Counted from the stretch's first letter, positions 1-9,672 are shown. The stretch: DNA of 64,000 nt from Anaerolineae bacterium (GCA_022071955.1 JAJVIM010000003.1:62001-126000); one strand, 5' to 3'. Numbers and translations: made by a program. The notes: generated by a model from the letters alone, not told the origin.

Positions 1-7
1 GGCGTGG

Positions 8-1855
8 TTATTTGAGGATCATCGGCAAAAAGGTTTTGAACGGCGCTTCGGTCAGCACGGGGGTGTTGGCCACCGACACGTTGTTTTTTACGTTGTAATC
101 AAGTTCTGCGGCCGCCGCCGTAGAGGTGTTGGTCAGCGTGATGCCGCTGGTGGTTGGGGTAATAATGAGGGTGACTGTGGCCGCGCCGTTCACCGGCAGC
201 GCACCGAGGGTGCAAACAATATCGCCGCTGCCGGGCGCGCTGCAACCGCCCTGGCTGGTTGAAACCTGGCCAACGGTTACCCCGGACACCAGCGTGTTGG
301 TGAGCGTGACCCCGGTAGCCAGCGCCGGGCCATTGTTGGCCACGCTGATGGTGTAATGCAGCGGCCTATCAACCACAACCGGATTGGGGCTGGCAGTTTG
401 GGTTACCGCCAAATCAAGGTCACCCAACGATTGCAGGGAGGCCAGCACATTGAGCCGGCCGTGGCCGTAGGTGTTGTCCGGGCCGGCGCTGCCCAAATCG
501 ACCACGCCGTTAAGCAGAGCCGCTTCCTGTTCATCCACGGTAAGCTGCGGCGAGGCGCTCAGCAGCAGTGCCAGCGCGCCGGCCACGTGCGGCGCCGCCA
601 GCGATGTGCCGGTGGTGTTGTAGTGCATACCAAACAGATCGGTGGTGTAAATGTTAACGCCGGGCGCGACAATTTCCGGGTAGGTTGTGCCATCGCAGGC
701 GGAGGGACCGCGGCTGCTGGAGCTGTAAATAATGTCAGAATTATCCACCGCACCCACGGCGAAGGCTTCCGGGTAATTGGCCGGGCTGAAAGTGGCCGAC
801 GGGTTATTGCCGGCAGCAAAAATGGGCAGAATACCGGCGGCCCGGATATTTTGCAGCGCAGTACGAAATTCGTAATCGCAGCCGGCCGTCCACGTCCACG
901 AATTGTTGAGCACGTGCGGCGCATCGGGCGTGTTGGGGTCGCCATCGGGATCGAGCACCCATTGCAGCGCCTGATGAATGGCCAGCACCGTAGCAAAGCC
1001 GGAATTATTAAAAATTTTGGCCGCAATCCACTGCGCGTCGGGGGCCAGGCCGTAAGCCCGGCCATTGGTTTGGCCCCCAACCGTTACACCCATTGTCCAC
1101 GTGCCGTGGCCGTGCAGATCATTGGGCGTGGCGTTTTGGTGGTAGGGATCAAACCAACTGTTGCTGCCGCCCCGCCAACTGCTGGCCAAATCCTGGTGAT
1201 AAGCAATATCGACCCCCGTATCCAGATAACCAATTACAATTCCCTGCCCGGTGTACCCCAGATTCCACATGGCCGGGGCGTTGACAAGCTGGAGATTCGC
1301 TTCGGGGACGGCCAGCGTTACCACATCCTGCGGCGGAGGCGGCGGCGCTTGAAGGGTGGCGTTGGCGCTAATGGAGGCGACTTCCGGCCGCGCGGCCAGT
1401 TCCAAAATAATGTCCGGCGTGGCGGTAACGGCCAGGCCATTGATTATCCACAGATACTCAACCTGCCCAACCCGGCCTTCGGCGCGGCGCTGGTTGAGCA
1501 AAACTTTCAACGCGCGCTGGCTGATATTGGCCCGGGTTTGTAACTGTTCGATGACGTTTTTAAGCCGGGCCGCCCGATTGGCCCCGGGCGGGGTTGCCGC
1601 CAGTTGGCTGAGAGGTGTTTGCTCGGTGAGGGTGACAATCACCGTGAGCATGTCCCCGGCCGGCATCGATTTTAACGCGGCCAGTACATCGGGGGATAGT
1701 TTTGAGCCGCCGCTTTGGGCGGCGGGCACAGCCGGCTGAACCTGCGGCCGCAGCGAGCCGGCCTGCGCCGGGCCAGTTGACCCGGCCAACAGGATAAAAA
1801 GCGTCGCGGCCAGCGCGACCAATGTTTTGGGCATAAGGTGTAACTTAATCGACAT
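8..1855 (-). CDS. Secreted subtilisin-like serine protease (S8 family) with a DUF11 domain
   Basis: 615 residues, probably an extracellular endopeptidase. A signal peptide covers about residues 1-32, followed by an I9-like propeptide region (about 65-165) and a peptidase S8 domain (about 200-475). The triad is readable: Asp212 in YLDTGVD, His250 in HGHGT and Ser418 in GTSLAAPH, with the oxyanion Asn near 350 in FAAGNN. Residues about 485-595 look like a DUF11 (Ig-like) domain. The protein ends in FLPMILK, a tail resembling the end of the 1997-residue protein at 12554-18547. It is the last gene of a minus-strand run of exported proteins. No strong ribosome binding site is visible; a second in-frame ATG at codon 8 (1834) would still leave a good signal peptide. 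Family assignment is firm; substrate is unknown. Confidence 0.93.
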   Translation of the reverse strand: MSIKLHLMPKTLVALAATLFILLAGSTGPAQAGSLRPQVQPAVPAAQSGGSKLSPDVLAALKSMPAGDMLTVIVTLTEQTPLSQLAATPPGANRAARLKNVIEQLQTRANISQRALKVLLNQRRAEGRVGQVEYLWIINGLAVTATPDIILELAARPEVASISANATLQAPPPPPQDVVTLAVPEANLQLVNAPAMWNLGYTGQGIVIGYLDTGVDIAYHQDLASSWRGGSNSWFDPYHQNATPNDLHGHGTWTMGVTVGGQTNGRAYGLAPDAQWIAAKIFNNSGFATVLAIHQALQWVLDPDGDPNTPDAPHVLNNSWTWTAGCDYEFRTALQNIRAAGILPIFAAGNNPSATFSPANYPEAFAVGAVDNSDIIYSSSSRGPSACDGTTYPEIVAPGVNIYTTDLFGMHYNTTGTSLAAPHVAGALALLLSASPQLTVDEQEAALLNGVVDLGSAGPDNTYGHGRLNVLASLQSLGDLDLAVTQTASPNPVVVDRPLHYTISVANNGPALATGVTLTNTLVSGVTVGQVSTSQGGCSAPGSGDIVCTLGALPVNGAATVTLIITPTTSGITLTNTSTAAAAELDYNVKNNVSVANTPVLTEAPFKTFLPMILK

Positions 1856-1873
1856 TCGGGTAAACTAATGGAC

Positions 1874-1984
1874 TCAGGCCAGCCACAACACCAAAACAAA
1901 CAGCAGCAGTAACGTGCTAATCGTGCCAATCAACCCCCACAAATCGTCAAATTTTTCCGGCTGGGTTGTAATTGAATGTTTCAT
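1874..1984 (-). CDS. 36-residue single-pass membrane peptide
   Basis: ATG at 1984 opens 36 codons ending in TGA at 1874-1876. The first 16 residues are polar (MKHSITTQPEKFDDLW), and residues 17-36 form one continuous hydrophobic stretch ending in LVLWLA, so a single membrane span with the polar end outside it is likely. It starts 6 bases after the stop of the upstream FxLYD-like gene, which suggests translational coupling, and ends 18 bases before the protease gene. No known family is recognised. A subunit or anchor for the neighbouring exported proteins is only a guess. Confidence 0.5.
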   Translation of the reverse strand: MKHSITTQPEKFDDLWGLIGTISTLLLLFVLVLWLA

Positions 1985-1990
1985 CGCTTA

Positions 1991-3241
1991 TTAATACCCC
2001 CACGCTTGCAGATCGTACCGGGCGGCGTCATCGTAGGGCGGAGCCACACAGATTTTAAAGTGATACTTTTGATCGCCCACCACCCTGGCCGGGTTGTAAA
2101 CTTGCTCATCCTGAAAATTGATCACGTTATCCCGTTGATCGTACAGCACCGCGGTGACGATTAAATACTCCTGTAGCTGGCTGCCGGAGTTGCGCAGATA
2201 CCCATCGACGCAGTAGCTGTTGTTTTGGTACGATTGTTTCACCCCTGAAAATTCAAAATCGTCGCGGGGGGTACTGCTGCTCAAACTGGCTCCCAGATTC
2301 AAATCAAAATTGGCCGCACCGTTCAAACCGTTAACCAACAATTGAAACGGCATTCCACCGCCGGGCGGCACGGAGTAACCGGGCCAATAGGCCTGAATGT
2401 GATTACCCTGGCCAATCTGGTTGCCCTGCGCGTCGAAGAAAGTGGCGCTCACCCGCTCAACTTCCTGAGCGGTGGCCGAGTGGTTGACCAGATTGCCGTA
2501 CACCAGCATTCCATTTTGATACAGGGTGGTGTCGCTGCGAACGCCCGTAAATGACCAGTTCGGACTTCCTTCTTCGGGGTCGCTGCCATCACCGCCGTCC
2601 TCGGAGTCACCACCGGGCGCCGGCGCAACGGTGGTTGGAGTGGCCGTAGCCGCAGCAGAAGGCGTTGGTGTTTTTACTTTGGTGGGGGTAGCGGTGGGCG
2701 GAGTAACGGTGGGCAAAATAATGACCACCTCTTTACCCGGCGTGCTGGCCGGTGTTGGAGGCAGGGTATTTTGCACCGGGCGATTCACGCCCGCGGCCGG
2801 ATTGGTTTGCGCGACAGAGCCGCCGTTCGCCGGCGCAGCGCCGGAGGGCGCATAAACCGATGACGAGATCGGGCCGGCTCCGCCCGGCTGAACCGGTTGA
2901 GCTGCCACGCTCCCGTTTGACGGGGCCGCATTGGACGGCGAAAACGCAGACGACGGGGAGGAGGCTCCGCCGGCCGCCTGCACGGGGCCAACCGTAGGGG
3001 TGAGCGTGGGCAGCGGCGTAGCGGTGAGCGCCGGCAGTGACGTGCGGGTAGCAGCGGGAAGCAACGCAATCACCGACGCGGTCGGCGCCAGAACAAGGGC
3101 CATCAATCCGCACAGCCCAAGTATCAGCACAACTCCCGCCACAGGCATCAGGCACGACATGGCCAGATAACGCCGGATGCCGTGGGGCTGCTCCGGCGTT
3201 TCTGAAACTGGCTGTCGGTTAAAATCATCGTACCATTGCAT
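1991..3241 (-). CDS. Membrane-anchored extracellular protein with two FxLYD-like domains
   Basis: 416 residues. A short cytoplasmic N-terminus is followed by one membrane span (about 26-52). A long Pro/Thr/Ser/Ala-rich low-complexity linker (about 60-225) looks like a wall-spanning or glycosylated stalk. Two beta-rich domains of about 85 residues follow, the first starting near NWSFTGVRSDT and the second near FEFSGVKQSYQ; both resemble the FxLYD pattern (G-hN-xS/N-V-x-A-x-F-hD). The second holds two Cys (SYCVDG and FKICVA). The order suggests a cell-surface adhesion or sensing protein held away from the membrane. It lies between the 158-residue anchored protein and the 36-residue peptide in the same orientation. 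The domain name is a similarity call by eye. Confidence 0.65.
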   Translation of the reverse strand: MQWYDDFNRQPVSETPEQPHGIRRYLAMSCLMPVAGVVLILGLCGLMALVLAPTASVIALLPAATRTSLPALTATPLPTLTPTVGPVQAAGGASSPSSAFSPSNAAPSNGSVAAQPVQPGGAGPISSSVYAPSGAAPANGGSVAQTNPAAGVNRPVQNTLPPTPASTPGKEVVIILPTVTPPTATPTKVKTPTPSAAATATPTTVAPAPGGDSEDGGDGSDPEEGSPNWSFTGVRSDTTLYQNGMLVYGNLVNHSATAQEVERVSATFFDAQGNQIGQGNHIQAYWPGYSVPPGGGMPFQLLVNGLNGAANFDLNLGASLSSSTPRDDFEFSGVKQSYQNNSYCVDGYLRNSGSQLQEYLIVTAVLYDQRDNVINFQDEQVYNPARVVGDQKYHFKICVAPPYDDAARYDLQAWGY

Positions 3242-3302
3242 AATCAGGCTCCGTCAGGGTGTTAAATAGTTGGAACGTTGGGATAGTTGTCGCTCGCCGC
3301 CG

Positions 3303-3779
3303 TTATTTGGCAACGATCGGGCCAAACCGGGTGTTGCCCACCATCACCGATAACACCGTTCCGGTTTTTACGGAGCTGCCAACGTTGGGATAAAACAAAA
3401 AGTAGGCGGTATCGGCTTCGTAACTGCTGATGTGATGCGCCCCCGGGTTGAGAACGCGCCCGGTTTCTTCTACCACCAGCCGGGGGAACAACGCCGAGTC
3501 TGACATAACATTATTGGCGCGGGCTTTGTTAACTACTCTAAATCGAAAATCGACAATGCCGCCATTGGCTGTCACCACAATCATTTTGGGCCGAAGGCCG
3601 CTGATTTCTTCAAATTCAGCCTCGCTCGCTGCTGCGGGGAGGCCATGCTGGCTGCTGAAATACGTCCAGCCAAACCAGCCGGCGGCAATAACTGCCAGCA
3701 CAGCTAAGCCGGCAGCCAGTCCCCATTTTTTCAGGCCGGGTAATTTATTTGCAGGTTGGGTTAGTGTTGCTGATGTCAT
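3303..3779 (-). CDS. Small membrane-anchored protein of unknown function
   Basis: 158 residues. The start is supported by a GGAG ribosome binding site about 8 bases upstream of the ATG at 3779. A polar N-terminus of about 18 residues precedes one membrane span (about 20-40), and the remainder (about 45-158) is a soluble, beta-rich domain without Cys. No family is recognised. It is 61 bases upstream of the FxLYD-like gene on the same strand and probably forms one unit with it. The space before it (3780-3945) holds two strong palindromes. Confidence 0.7.
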   Translation of the reverse strand: MTSATLTQPANKLPGLKKWGLAAGLAVLAVIAAGWFGWTYFSSQHGLPAAASEAEFEEISGLRPKMIVVTANGGIVDFRFRVVNKARANNVMSDSALFPRLVVEETGRVLNPGAHHISSYEADTAYFLFYPNVGSSVKTGTVLSVMVGNTRFGPIVAK

Positions 3780-3794
3780 ATTTGTTCTCCTCTG

Positions 3795-3835
3795 AAAACA
3801 GGATTCAGGGGCCAGGATTCAGGGTGCGTCCCTGC
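3795..3835. repeat. Short heptad-type repeat (GGATTCA units)
   Basis: Two near-identical GGATTCAGGG segments lie just upstream of the gene ending at 3303. They match the GGARTYA heptamer family found throughout the nitrate operon. Confidence 0.5.
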
Positions 3836-3863
3836 CCCGGCTTCTAAAAGTTTGCGCCAGGAG

Positions 3864-3891
3864 GGAGTCCAAAACTGTAGTTTTGGACTCC
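3864..3891. repeat. Palindrome A, copy 1
   Basis: A perfect hairpin of 13 bp arms (GGAGTCCAAAACT and its complement) around a 2-base loop. The same palindrome recurs at 59697-59722. It lies in the gap between the genes at 3946 and 3779, 11 bases from palindrome B. There is no T-run, so it is a dispersed repeat rather than an obvious terminator. Confidence 0.8.
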
Positions 3892-3902
3892 GCTTGCTGC
3901 GA

Positions 3903-3936
3903 TGGGTAGGGGCGGCTCGTGAACCGCCCCTACCCA
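3903..3936. repeat. Palindrome B, copy 1
   Basis: An inverted repeat with 13 bp arms (TGGGTAGGGGCGG and its complement) around an 8-base loop. The GTAGGGGCG / CGCCCCTAC ends match the palindrome at 59621-59648, which also sits next to a copy of palindrome A. Confidence 0.8.
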
Positions 3937-3945
3937 ATCAACTCC

Positions 3946-6900
3946 CTACCACTTCACATCGATGGCATCCAGGTCCTGGCCGCCGGAGTTGTCAAGATTG
4001 TAGGCGCTGCCATCAAAGAACAGCGACCAGACTCCTTGATCGTACAGAACCACATCTTCATCCTGTACCGTGCCGATTCCGGGAACGTTGGTGCCGGCAT
4101 CGCGGTTGAACGATATGTAGAAGGTGTCGGCATCAACCACGGTCAGGCCGTCAATGTCGGCGTTGCCGGGCAGGCCACCGTCACCCTGCGCCGTCCAGAA
4201 ACGGCTACAGGTAGCGCCGTTCCAGATGTAGATGTCGGCGTCATCGTACGGGCCGCCCAGAGCATTGTCGGCGGCATCAACACCCGCCGAGTTGACCCGG
4301 TCGTTGCCCAGGGTGGAGAAGTACAGCACCCCACCGACAATATCGAACGCGTCGATGTCGCGCTGATTGGTGCCGTTCAGCCCGCAGGCATCTGCGCCGT
4401 TGAAGAAGAAGTCCCATTCACCGTTGTCGGTATCGTAGAACACAATGTCTTCGTCGGGCACGCCGCCTAGGCCAGGCACATCGGTGCCGGCGTCACGGCC
4501 AAACGACATGTAGTACAGTTGGCCGTCAATCTTGAGGCCGTCAATGTCGGCGTGGGGGAACAGGCCCATCGCCGTGGCATCGAAGAAGCGGGTAAAGACG
4601 CTGCTGCCATCCCAGTGATAGATGTCGGCATCATCATACGGGCCGGGGACACCGGGCACCGGGTTGGCATTGCCGCCGCCCACCGTAGAGAAGTAAAGCT
4701 GGTTGGCCACCGGTGTTGGCGCATCGGCCACGGTGATAACGGTGCTGATGGCGGCGCTCCAGTTGCCGGCCGCGTCTCTGGCCCGCACCGAGATGGTGTA
4801 GTCGCCGTCGGCCCAACCGGTCACATCAACCACGCCGGTGATGTCCCAGGCTGCGCCGTTAGCGGCCACAGCCATCGGCATGCCGTTGCCCTGGCCCGGG
4901 TCTGCGCCGGCAAACCATTCAGCCAGCACAATGTCAGTGGTTGGGTCGGTAGCGGCAGCCGCCAGAGCCACCGTGGCCGAGCCGGCGGTGGGGTTGGGAG
5001 CAGCGGACAGGCCGCTGACCGTGGGCGTATCCCGTTCGATGATGAGTTGCGCATTGACCACTGTGCCCCAGTTGCCAGAGGCATCCTGGCCGTGAATGCC
5101 GATGGTGTGCACGCCGTCGGCCAGGGCGTTAACGGTTGATAGCGGGATGAAGGCATAGGCATCTTCAAGGGCGCTGTTGTACTGGCCGTCGGCCGGGGTG
5201 AGCGGGAAGCCGGTGCCATCCTGATCAACGCCGGGTTGGTAGTCGATAAAGCCTTCAACCGCTTTGATGTTGGATTGAACGTTGTTGGTGGCGGGATCGC
5301 TGATGGTAGCGTTGACCCGCATTGAGAACAAGCTGGCATTGACCGACAGCGAGCCGTTATTGGCGCTGGGCAGCAGGCCCACTACCACGGTATCCGGCCC
5401 GGTTTGATCAACCAGCAGATCGATGGTAGCCGCCGCGCCCCAGTGTCCATAGTCGTCCTGGCTTTCCACGGCCACGGTGTGTATCCCGGCGCTCAAACCG
5501 GACACATCGAGAACCGCGTTCAGGCTGGCAATGGGCGCATTCACGTTGACCGTCATCGGGTTGGCCGCGCCGCCATCCACACTGTACCGCGCCGCGATCA
5601 CATTACTGTTGCCGGTAAGCCGGTCATCGGCGGTGCCGGTCAGGGTAACATCGACATTGCCGCCGCCGGGGTTGGGGGTGAGTTCCAGGCCGGTGGTGGC
5701 GGGGCCGGCTTTATCCAGGTGGAGCACAACCGGATGGAGCGCTCCCCAGTTACCCTGGTCATCCTGGCCGTGAACGTAGATGGTGAAGTTGCCACTGGGC
5801 AGGCTGGCCAATGCCGACGCCGGGATAGTCCCCTGCACGTCCTCGGTTGGCGAGTCAAACGCGCCATCACTGGCCGACAGGGCGGTGCCGCTGCCGGCAG
5901 AGCCGGGGCCACCGACAAAGTATTCGGCAATCTGGATGTTGTCGCCGCCGTTGTCAACATCGCTAATCAACGCGGTGATGTCCACGTCCACGGAACTGGC
6001 GGTTGAATCCGGGTTGAGGGTTACTTCCAATGTGGCCGGGCCGCCCAAACCACGGGTGGTGCCATCGGGCAGGGTAGCCAGGAAGGTCATCATCCCGCCA
6101 AAGCCTGGGTCACCGGCATTGTGCAGCAACACGTTGGTATCGTACAGGGCAAACTGCGAGTCCGGCCCGGTGGCGGCGGGGATTGAAACAATGGCATCCA
6201 AAGTTTGGCCGGAGGCCAGCGTTTCGGCGGTAACGTTGTGCGGGCCGGGCAGCGGATTGCCATCATTGCCGTGCAGCGTTTGGGCCAGGCCCAGCACCCC
6301 CATCGAGTGGTAATCCAGCCCGGCATTCAGGTAGCGCAGCAGCACTTTGTGGCTGGCCAGAGTCTGGATCAGCCCGGTTTGGGGGTAGGTTTTGCCGTTG
6401 ATCAGCCAGTATTGAGGCTCAAAATTCCGCAGGTCAAAACTGCCCGGGTTGGCGTTGAAAGCCGGGTCAATTTCACTGAGCACTAGCAGAGTTTCGTCGT
6501 CAAAGCTGCTACTGCTGCTGCCGTAGGCCTGATCGAGAATGGGCGTGCCGCCGCCGTCAACCGGCCGAATGATCAGCGCACCGTACAGCCCCATTGCCAA
6601 CTGGCGGGCGCCGTTGGCGGTGAGACCCGCCTGGTACAGATAGGTGCCCGGCCGGGCGGCATCAAAAGTGTAAGTGGTCGTTCCGCCAGCCGGCGCGCCG
6701 TCCAGATCGGGAATCATATCCAGCCCTTTGAAAAGCAGCGAGCTGGCCTGGCCGTTGGGCAGATCGTTGTGCAGGATCACCTCGATGGTTTCACCCTGGT
6801 TGACAATGAGCATCGGGCCGGGTAGTTGGGCGGTGCCGCCGCTGACCGGATCAACATCGGTGTAGCCCCAAATGTCCACACTGTTGCCATCTGCCAGAGT

Positions 6901-9672
6901 CAGCGTGCCGCCGGTGGCCCACAGTTCGCAGGTGCGCACCCCGCCGGTTTCGGAGCAGGTGGCGGCCGGCAGGGTAACGGCGCTGGCCGGCAGAGTGATC
7001 AGGGCATCGGTGCAGCCGGGCAGAGTACAAAGGGCGCTAAAGTAGCGCGTGCCGGTGGCGCTGTCGGCGGCAAAGGTGTAATCGCCGGCCGGCAGGTTCA
7101 GATTGACCGTACCACTGATGTTGGTGGTAGCGGTGATGCCGATTTCAGCGCCGGTGTTATCGAGCGCGTAAACAATCTGGTTGTCCAGCAGCGCGCCGGT
7201 GGTGTCCTGTACGGTCACGGTAACCGGCTCGAGCGCCGCCAGCACCAGCGAAATGCTGGCACAGGCCGGCACATCGCAGGTGGGGCTGAAGAACGTTGTC
7301 CCGAGCGCGTCATCGGCGGCAAACTGGTAACCGCCGCTGGCCAGCGTAAAAGTGACCGTGCCGCTGATGTTGCTGGTGTCTGAAATTGTGGTGGTGGCCG
7401 TCGCGCCGGTGGTGGCATCTACTGTGTAAACCGAAACCAGTTTGCCGGGCACGGTGTTGATACCATCGCTGACGGTGACCTCAACCAGCCCCAACACGGG
7501 CATGGTGATGGTGGCCGCGGTACAATCGGGGGTGGTGCAGGGCACCGGCACGCTGCCATAGCCACCGCCATTGGTATCGTAGGCGTAGAACATGTAGTTG
7601 CCGGAGCCAAGATTAAAGCTGACCGTCCCGCTGACATCGGTGGTGGCGGTGAGGTTGAGGAAGGTATTGGCATCGTCAAACACGTACACCATCTGGTTGG
7701 GCACTTCAGCGCCAGTTGTATCAACCACGCTGACCGTGACCGCGCTGAACAGGAACAGGTTAGCGCTGGTGCAGGTCGGCACATCGCAGGCGGCGCTGCT
7801 GTAGCGCGCGCCGTTGGTGTCGTCGGCAATGAACACATAATTGCCGTCGGCCAGGTCTAACGTGACCGTGCCGCTCACGTCCGTCGTTCCGGAGATGGCG
7901 GTGGGGGCGGTAATGCCGCTGGTGGCATCAAGCGTGAAGGCCCGGACATTTTGGCCGGCCACCGCGCCGCCGTCGGCGCTGGTTACGGTAATGGTTATCG
8001 GGGTGGGCACAAACGCCGCCAGCAACAGGTTGGCACTGGTGCAACCGGGCACCGTGCAAACGTTGGCGGTAAAGAAGCGGGTGCCGTTGGTGTCGTCGGA
8101 GGCAAAGAGGTAATCGCCCGCCGGCAGGTTGAACGATGCCGCTTCGCCGGCCGGGCCGGTAGTGGCAGAGAGGTTGAGGTAAGTTGTGCCGGCGCCGTCA
8201 AAGGCGTACACCACCTGATTGGCCACCGGATTTGCGCCATCGGTCACCGTTACATCAACCGCGCCAAACACCGGCTCGGTGATGGTGGCTGTAGTACAGG
8301 CACCTCCGGTGGTGTCACAGGCAGCGCTGAAGTAACGCTGGTTGTTAACATCATCCGAGGCGAAGGTGTAAACGCCACCCGGCAGGTTGAACGTGGCCGC
8401 TTCACCATTGGCTCCAGTCACAGCCGACAGGTTGAGATAGGTAGTACCGGTGCCATCAAACACGTACACGGTTCGGTTAGCCAGTAGCCCGTTAGCATCC
8501 TCTACCGTCACATCAACCGCACCAAAGACCGGCAGGGTCAACGTATCGCTGGTGCAGGTGGGTACCGTACAAATATTGGCGGTAAAGTAACGGGTGCCGT
8601 TGGTATCATCGGCGGCGAATTTGTAATCACCACTCGGCAGGTTGAACGTGGCCACGCCGGCCCCGTTGGTGGTAGCGGACAGGTTGAGGTAGGTTGTGCC
8701 GGCGCCATTGAACACGTACACCACCTGATTGGCCACCGGATTTGCGCCATCGGTCACCGTTACATCAACCGCGCCGAACACCGGCTCGGTGATGGTGGCC
8801 GCAACGCAGCCGGTAGTGGTATCGCAGGCGGCGCTGAAATAGCGGGTGCCGTTCACATCGTCCGAGGCGAAAACGTAAGCGCCACCCGGCAGGTTGAACG
8901 TGGCCGCTTCACCATTGGCTCCAGTCACAGCCGACAGGTTGAGATAGGTAGTACCGGTGCCATCAAACACGTACACGGTTCGGTTAGCCAGCGAGCCGTT
9001 GGCATCCTCTACCGTCACATCAACCGCACCAAAGACCGGCAGGGTCAACGTATCGCTGGTGCAGGTGGGTACCGTACAAATATTGGCGGTAAAGTAACGG
9101 GTGCCGTTGGTATCATCGGCGGCGAATTTGTAATCACCACTCGGCAGGTTGAACGTGGCCGCTTCACCATTGGCTCCAGTCACAGCCGACAGGTTGAGAT
9201 AGGTAGTACCGGTGCCATCAAACACGTACACCACCTGATTGGCAATCGGGTTAGCGCCGTCGGTCACCGTTACATCTACCGCGCCGAACACCGGCTCGGT
9301 GATGGTGGCCGCAACGCAGCCGGTAGTGGTATCGCAGGCGGCGCTGAAGTAGCGGGTGCCGTTCACATCGTCCGAGGCGAAAACGTAAGCGCCATCGGCC
9401 AGGCTGAAGGCGGCAGGTTCGCCGGCAGCGCCGGTGGTGGCCGACAGCCCCAGGTAGGTGCTGCCGGTAGCGTCAAAGACGTACACCGTCCGGTTGGCCA
9501 GCGAGCCGTTGGCATCCTCTACGGTCACATCGACCGGATTGGGGCCGGTTTGCGCTGCCGGGGCGGCGGCGGCGGCCATAACTCCGCCGATGATGGCCAC
9601 AAATACTACCACCAATGCGATGACCAGCCGAGCGCCCATTCCAAACTTGGTTCGTAATTTCGCGTGTTTCAT
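3946..9672 (-). CDS. Giant secreted repeat protein with a cupredoxin-like module
   Basis: About 1908 residues. I chose the ATG at 9672 because AAGGAG lies 6 bases upstream; an ATG at 9690 adds six residues. After a signal peptide (about 1-40) come ten tandem beta-rich repeats of 80-85 residues, each with a YVF-D core and, in most, a Cys pair (about 45-880). Next is a cupredoxin-like module (about 900-1210) with VNQGETIEVILHNDLP and GTYLYQAG, where the usual copper-binding HCH is absent. Several Ig-like segments (about 1210-1640) and a C-terminal module rich in PYDDADIY, DIDGL and DEDIV motifs follow; that module also occurs in the protein at 12554-18547. It lies 26 bases downstream of another cupredoxin-like gene. 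A structural surface or matrix protein is the likeliest role. No copper site is expected in its cupredoxin part. Confidence 0.8.
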   Translation of the reverse strand: MKHAKLRTKFGMGARLVIALVVVFVAIIGGVMAAAAAPAAQTGPNPVDVTVEDANGSLANRTVYVFDATGSTYLGLSATTGAAGEPAAFSLADGAYVFASDDVNGTRYFSAACDTTTGCVAATITEPVFGAVDVTVTDGANPIANQVVYVFDGTGTTYLNLSAVTGANGEAATFNLPSGDYKFAADDTNGTRYFTANICTVPTCTSDTLTLPVFGAVDVTVEDANGSLANRTVYVFDGTGTTYLNLSAVTGANGEAATFNLPGGAYVFASDDVNGTRYFSAACDTTTGCVAATITEPVFGAVDVTVTDGANPVANQVVYVFNGAGTTYLNLSATTNGAGVATFNLPSGDYKFAADDTNGTRYFTANICTVPTCTSDTLTLPVFGAVDVTVEDANGLLANRTVYVFDGTGTTYLNLSAVTGANGEAATFNLPGGVYTFASDDVNNQRYFSAACDTTGGACTTATITEPVFGAVDVTVTDGANPVANQVVYAFDGAGTTYLNLSATTGPAGEAASFNLPAGDYLFASDDTNGTRFFTANVCTVPGCTSANLLLAAFVPTPITITVTSADGGAVAGQNVRAFTLDATSGITAPTAISGTTDVSGTVTLDLADGNYVFIADDTNGARYSSAACDVPTCTSANLFLFSAVTVSVVDTTGAEVPNQMVYVFDDANTFLNLTATTDVSGTVSFNLGSGNYMFYAYDTNGGGYGSVPVPCTTPDCTAATITMPVLGLVEVTVSDGINTVPGKLVSVYTVDATTGATATTTISDTSNISGTVTFTLASGGYQFAADDALGTTFFSPTCDVPACASISLVLAALEPVTVTVQDTTGALLDNQIVYALDNTGAEIGITATTNISGTVNLNLPAGDYTFAADSATGTRYFSALCTLPGCTDALITLPASAVTLPAATCSETGGVRTCELWATGGTLTLADGNSVDIWGYTDVDPVSGGTAQLPGPMLIVNQGETIEVILHNDLPNGQASSLLFKGLDMIPDLDGAPAGGTTTYTFDAARPGTYLYQAGLTANGARQLAMGLYGALIIRPVDGGGTPILDQAYGSSSSSFDDETLLVLSEIDPAFNANPGSFDLRNFEPQYWLINGKTYPQTGLIQTLASHKVLLRYLNAGLDYHSMGVLGLAQTLHGNDGNPLPGPHNVTAETLASGQTLDAIVSIPAATGPDSQFALYDTNVLLHNAGDPGFGGMMTFLATLPDGTTRGLGGPATLEVTLNPDSTASSVDVDITALISDVDNGGDNIQIAEYFVGGPGSAGSGTALSASDGAFDSPTEDVQGTIPASALASLPSGNFTIYVHGQDDQGNWGALHPVVLHLDKAGPATTGLELTPNPGGGNVDVTLTGTADDRLTGNSNVIAARYSVDGGAANPMTVNVNAPIASLNAVLDVSGLSAGIHTVAVESQDDYGHWGAAATIDLLVDQTGPDTVVVGLLPSANNGSLSVNASLFSMRVNATISDPATNNVQSNIKAVEGFIDYQPGVDQDGTGFPLTPADGQYNSALEDAYAFIPLSTVNALADGVHTIGIHGQDASGNWGTVVNAQLIIERDTPTVSGLSAAPNPTAGSATVALAAAATDPTTDIVLAEWFAGADPGQGNGMPMAVAANGAAWDITGVVDVTGWADGDYTISVRARDAAGNWSAAISTVITVADAPTPVANQLYFSTVGGGNANPVPGVPGPYDDADIYHWDGSSVFTRFFDATAMGLFPHADIDGLKIDGQLYYMSFGRDAGTDVPGLGGVPDEDIVFYDTDNGEWDFFFNGADACGLNGTNQRDIDAFDIVGGVLYFSTLGNDRVNSAGVDAADNALGGPYDDADIYIWNGATCSRFWTAQGDGGLPGNADIDGLTVVDADTFYISFNRDAGTNVPGIGTVQDEDVVLYDQGVWSLFFDGSAYNLDNSGGQDLDAIDVKW
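8010..9540 (-). repeat. In-gene tandem duplication, period about 507 bp
   Basis: Inside the giant protein gene, two alternating repeat types (VEDANGSLANR type and VTDGANPxANQ type) form three AB pairs. Long stretches are nearly identical at DNA level: the segment starting at 8521 recurs at 9028, a 507-base offset equal to 169 codons. The last four repeats (before about 8010) have diverged. Confidence 0.8.

Noticed and set aside
356..1543. Long open frame opposite the S8 protease
   Set aside because: It is an antisense shadow of a high-GC gene; the protease has a clear triad and signal peptide, and the opposite frame has no recognisable motif.
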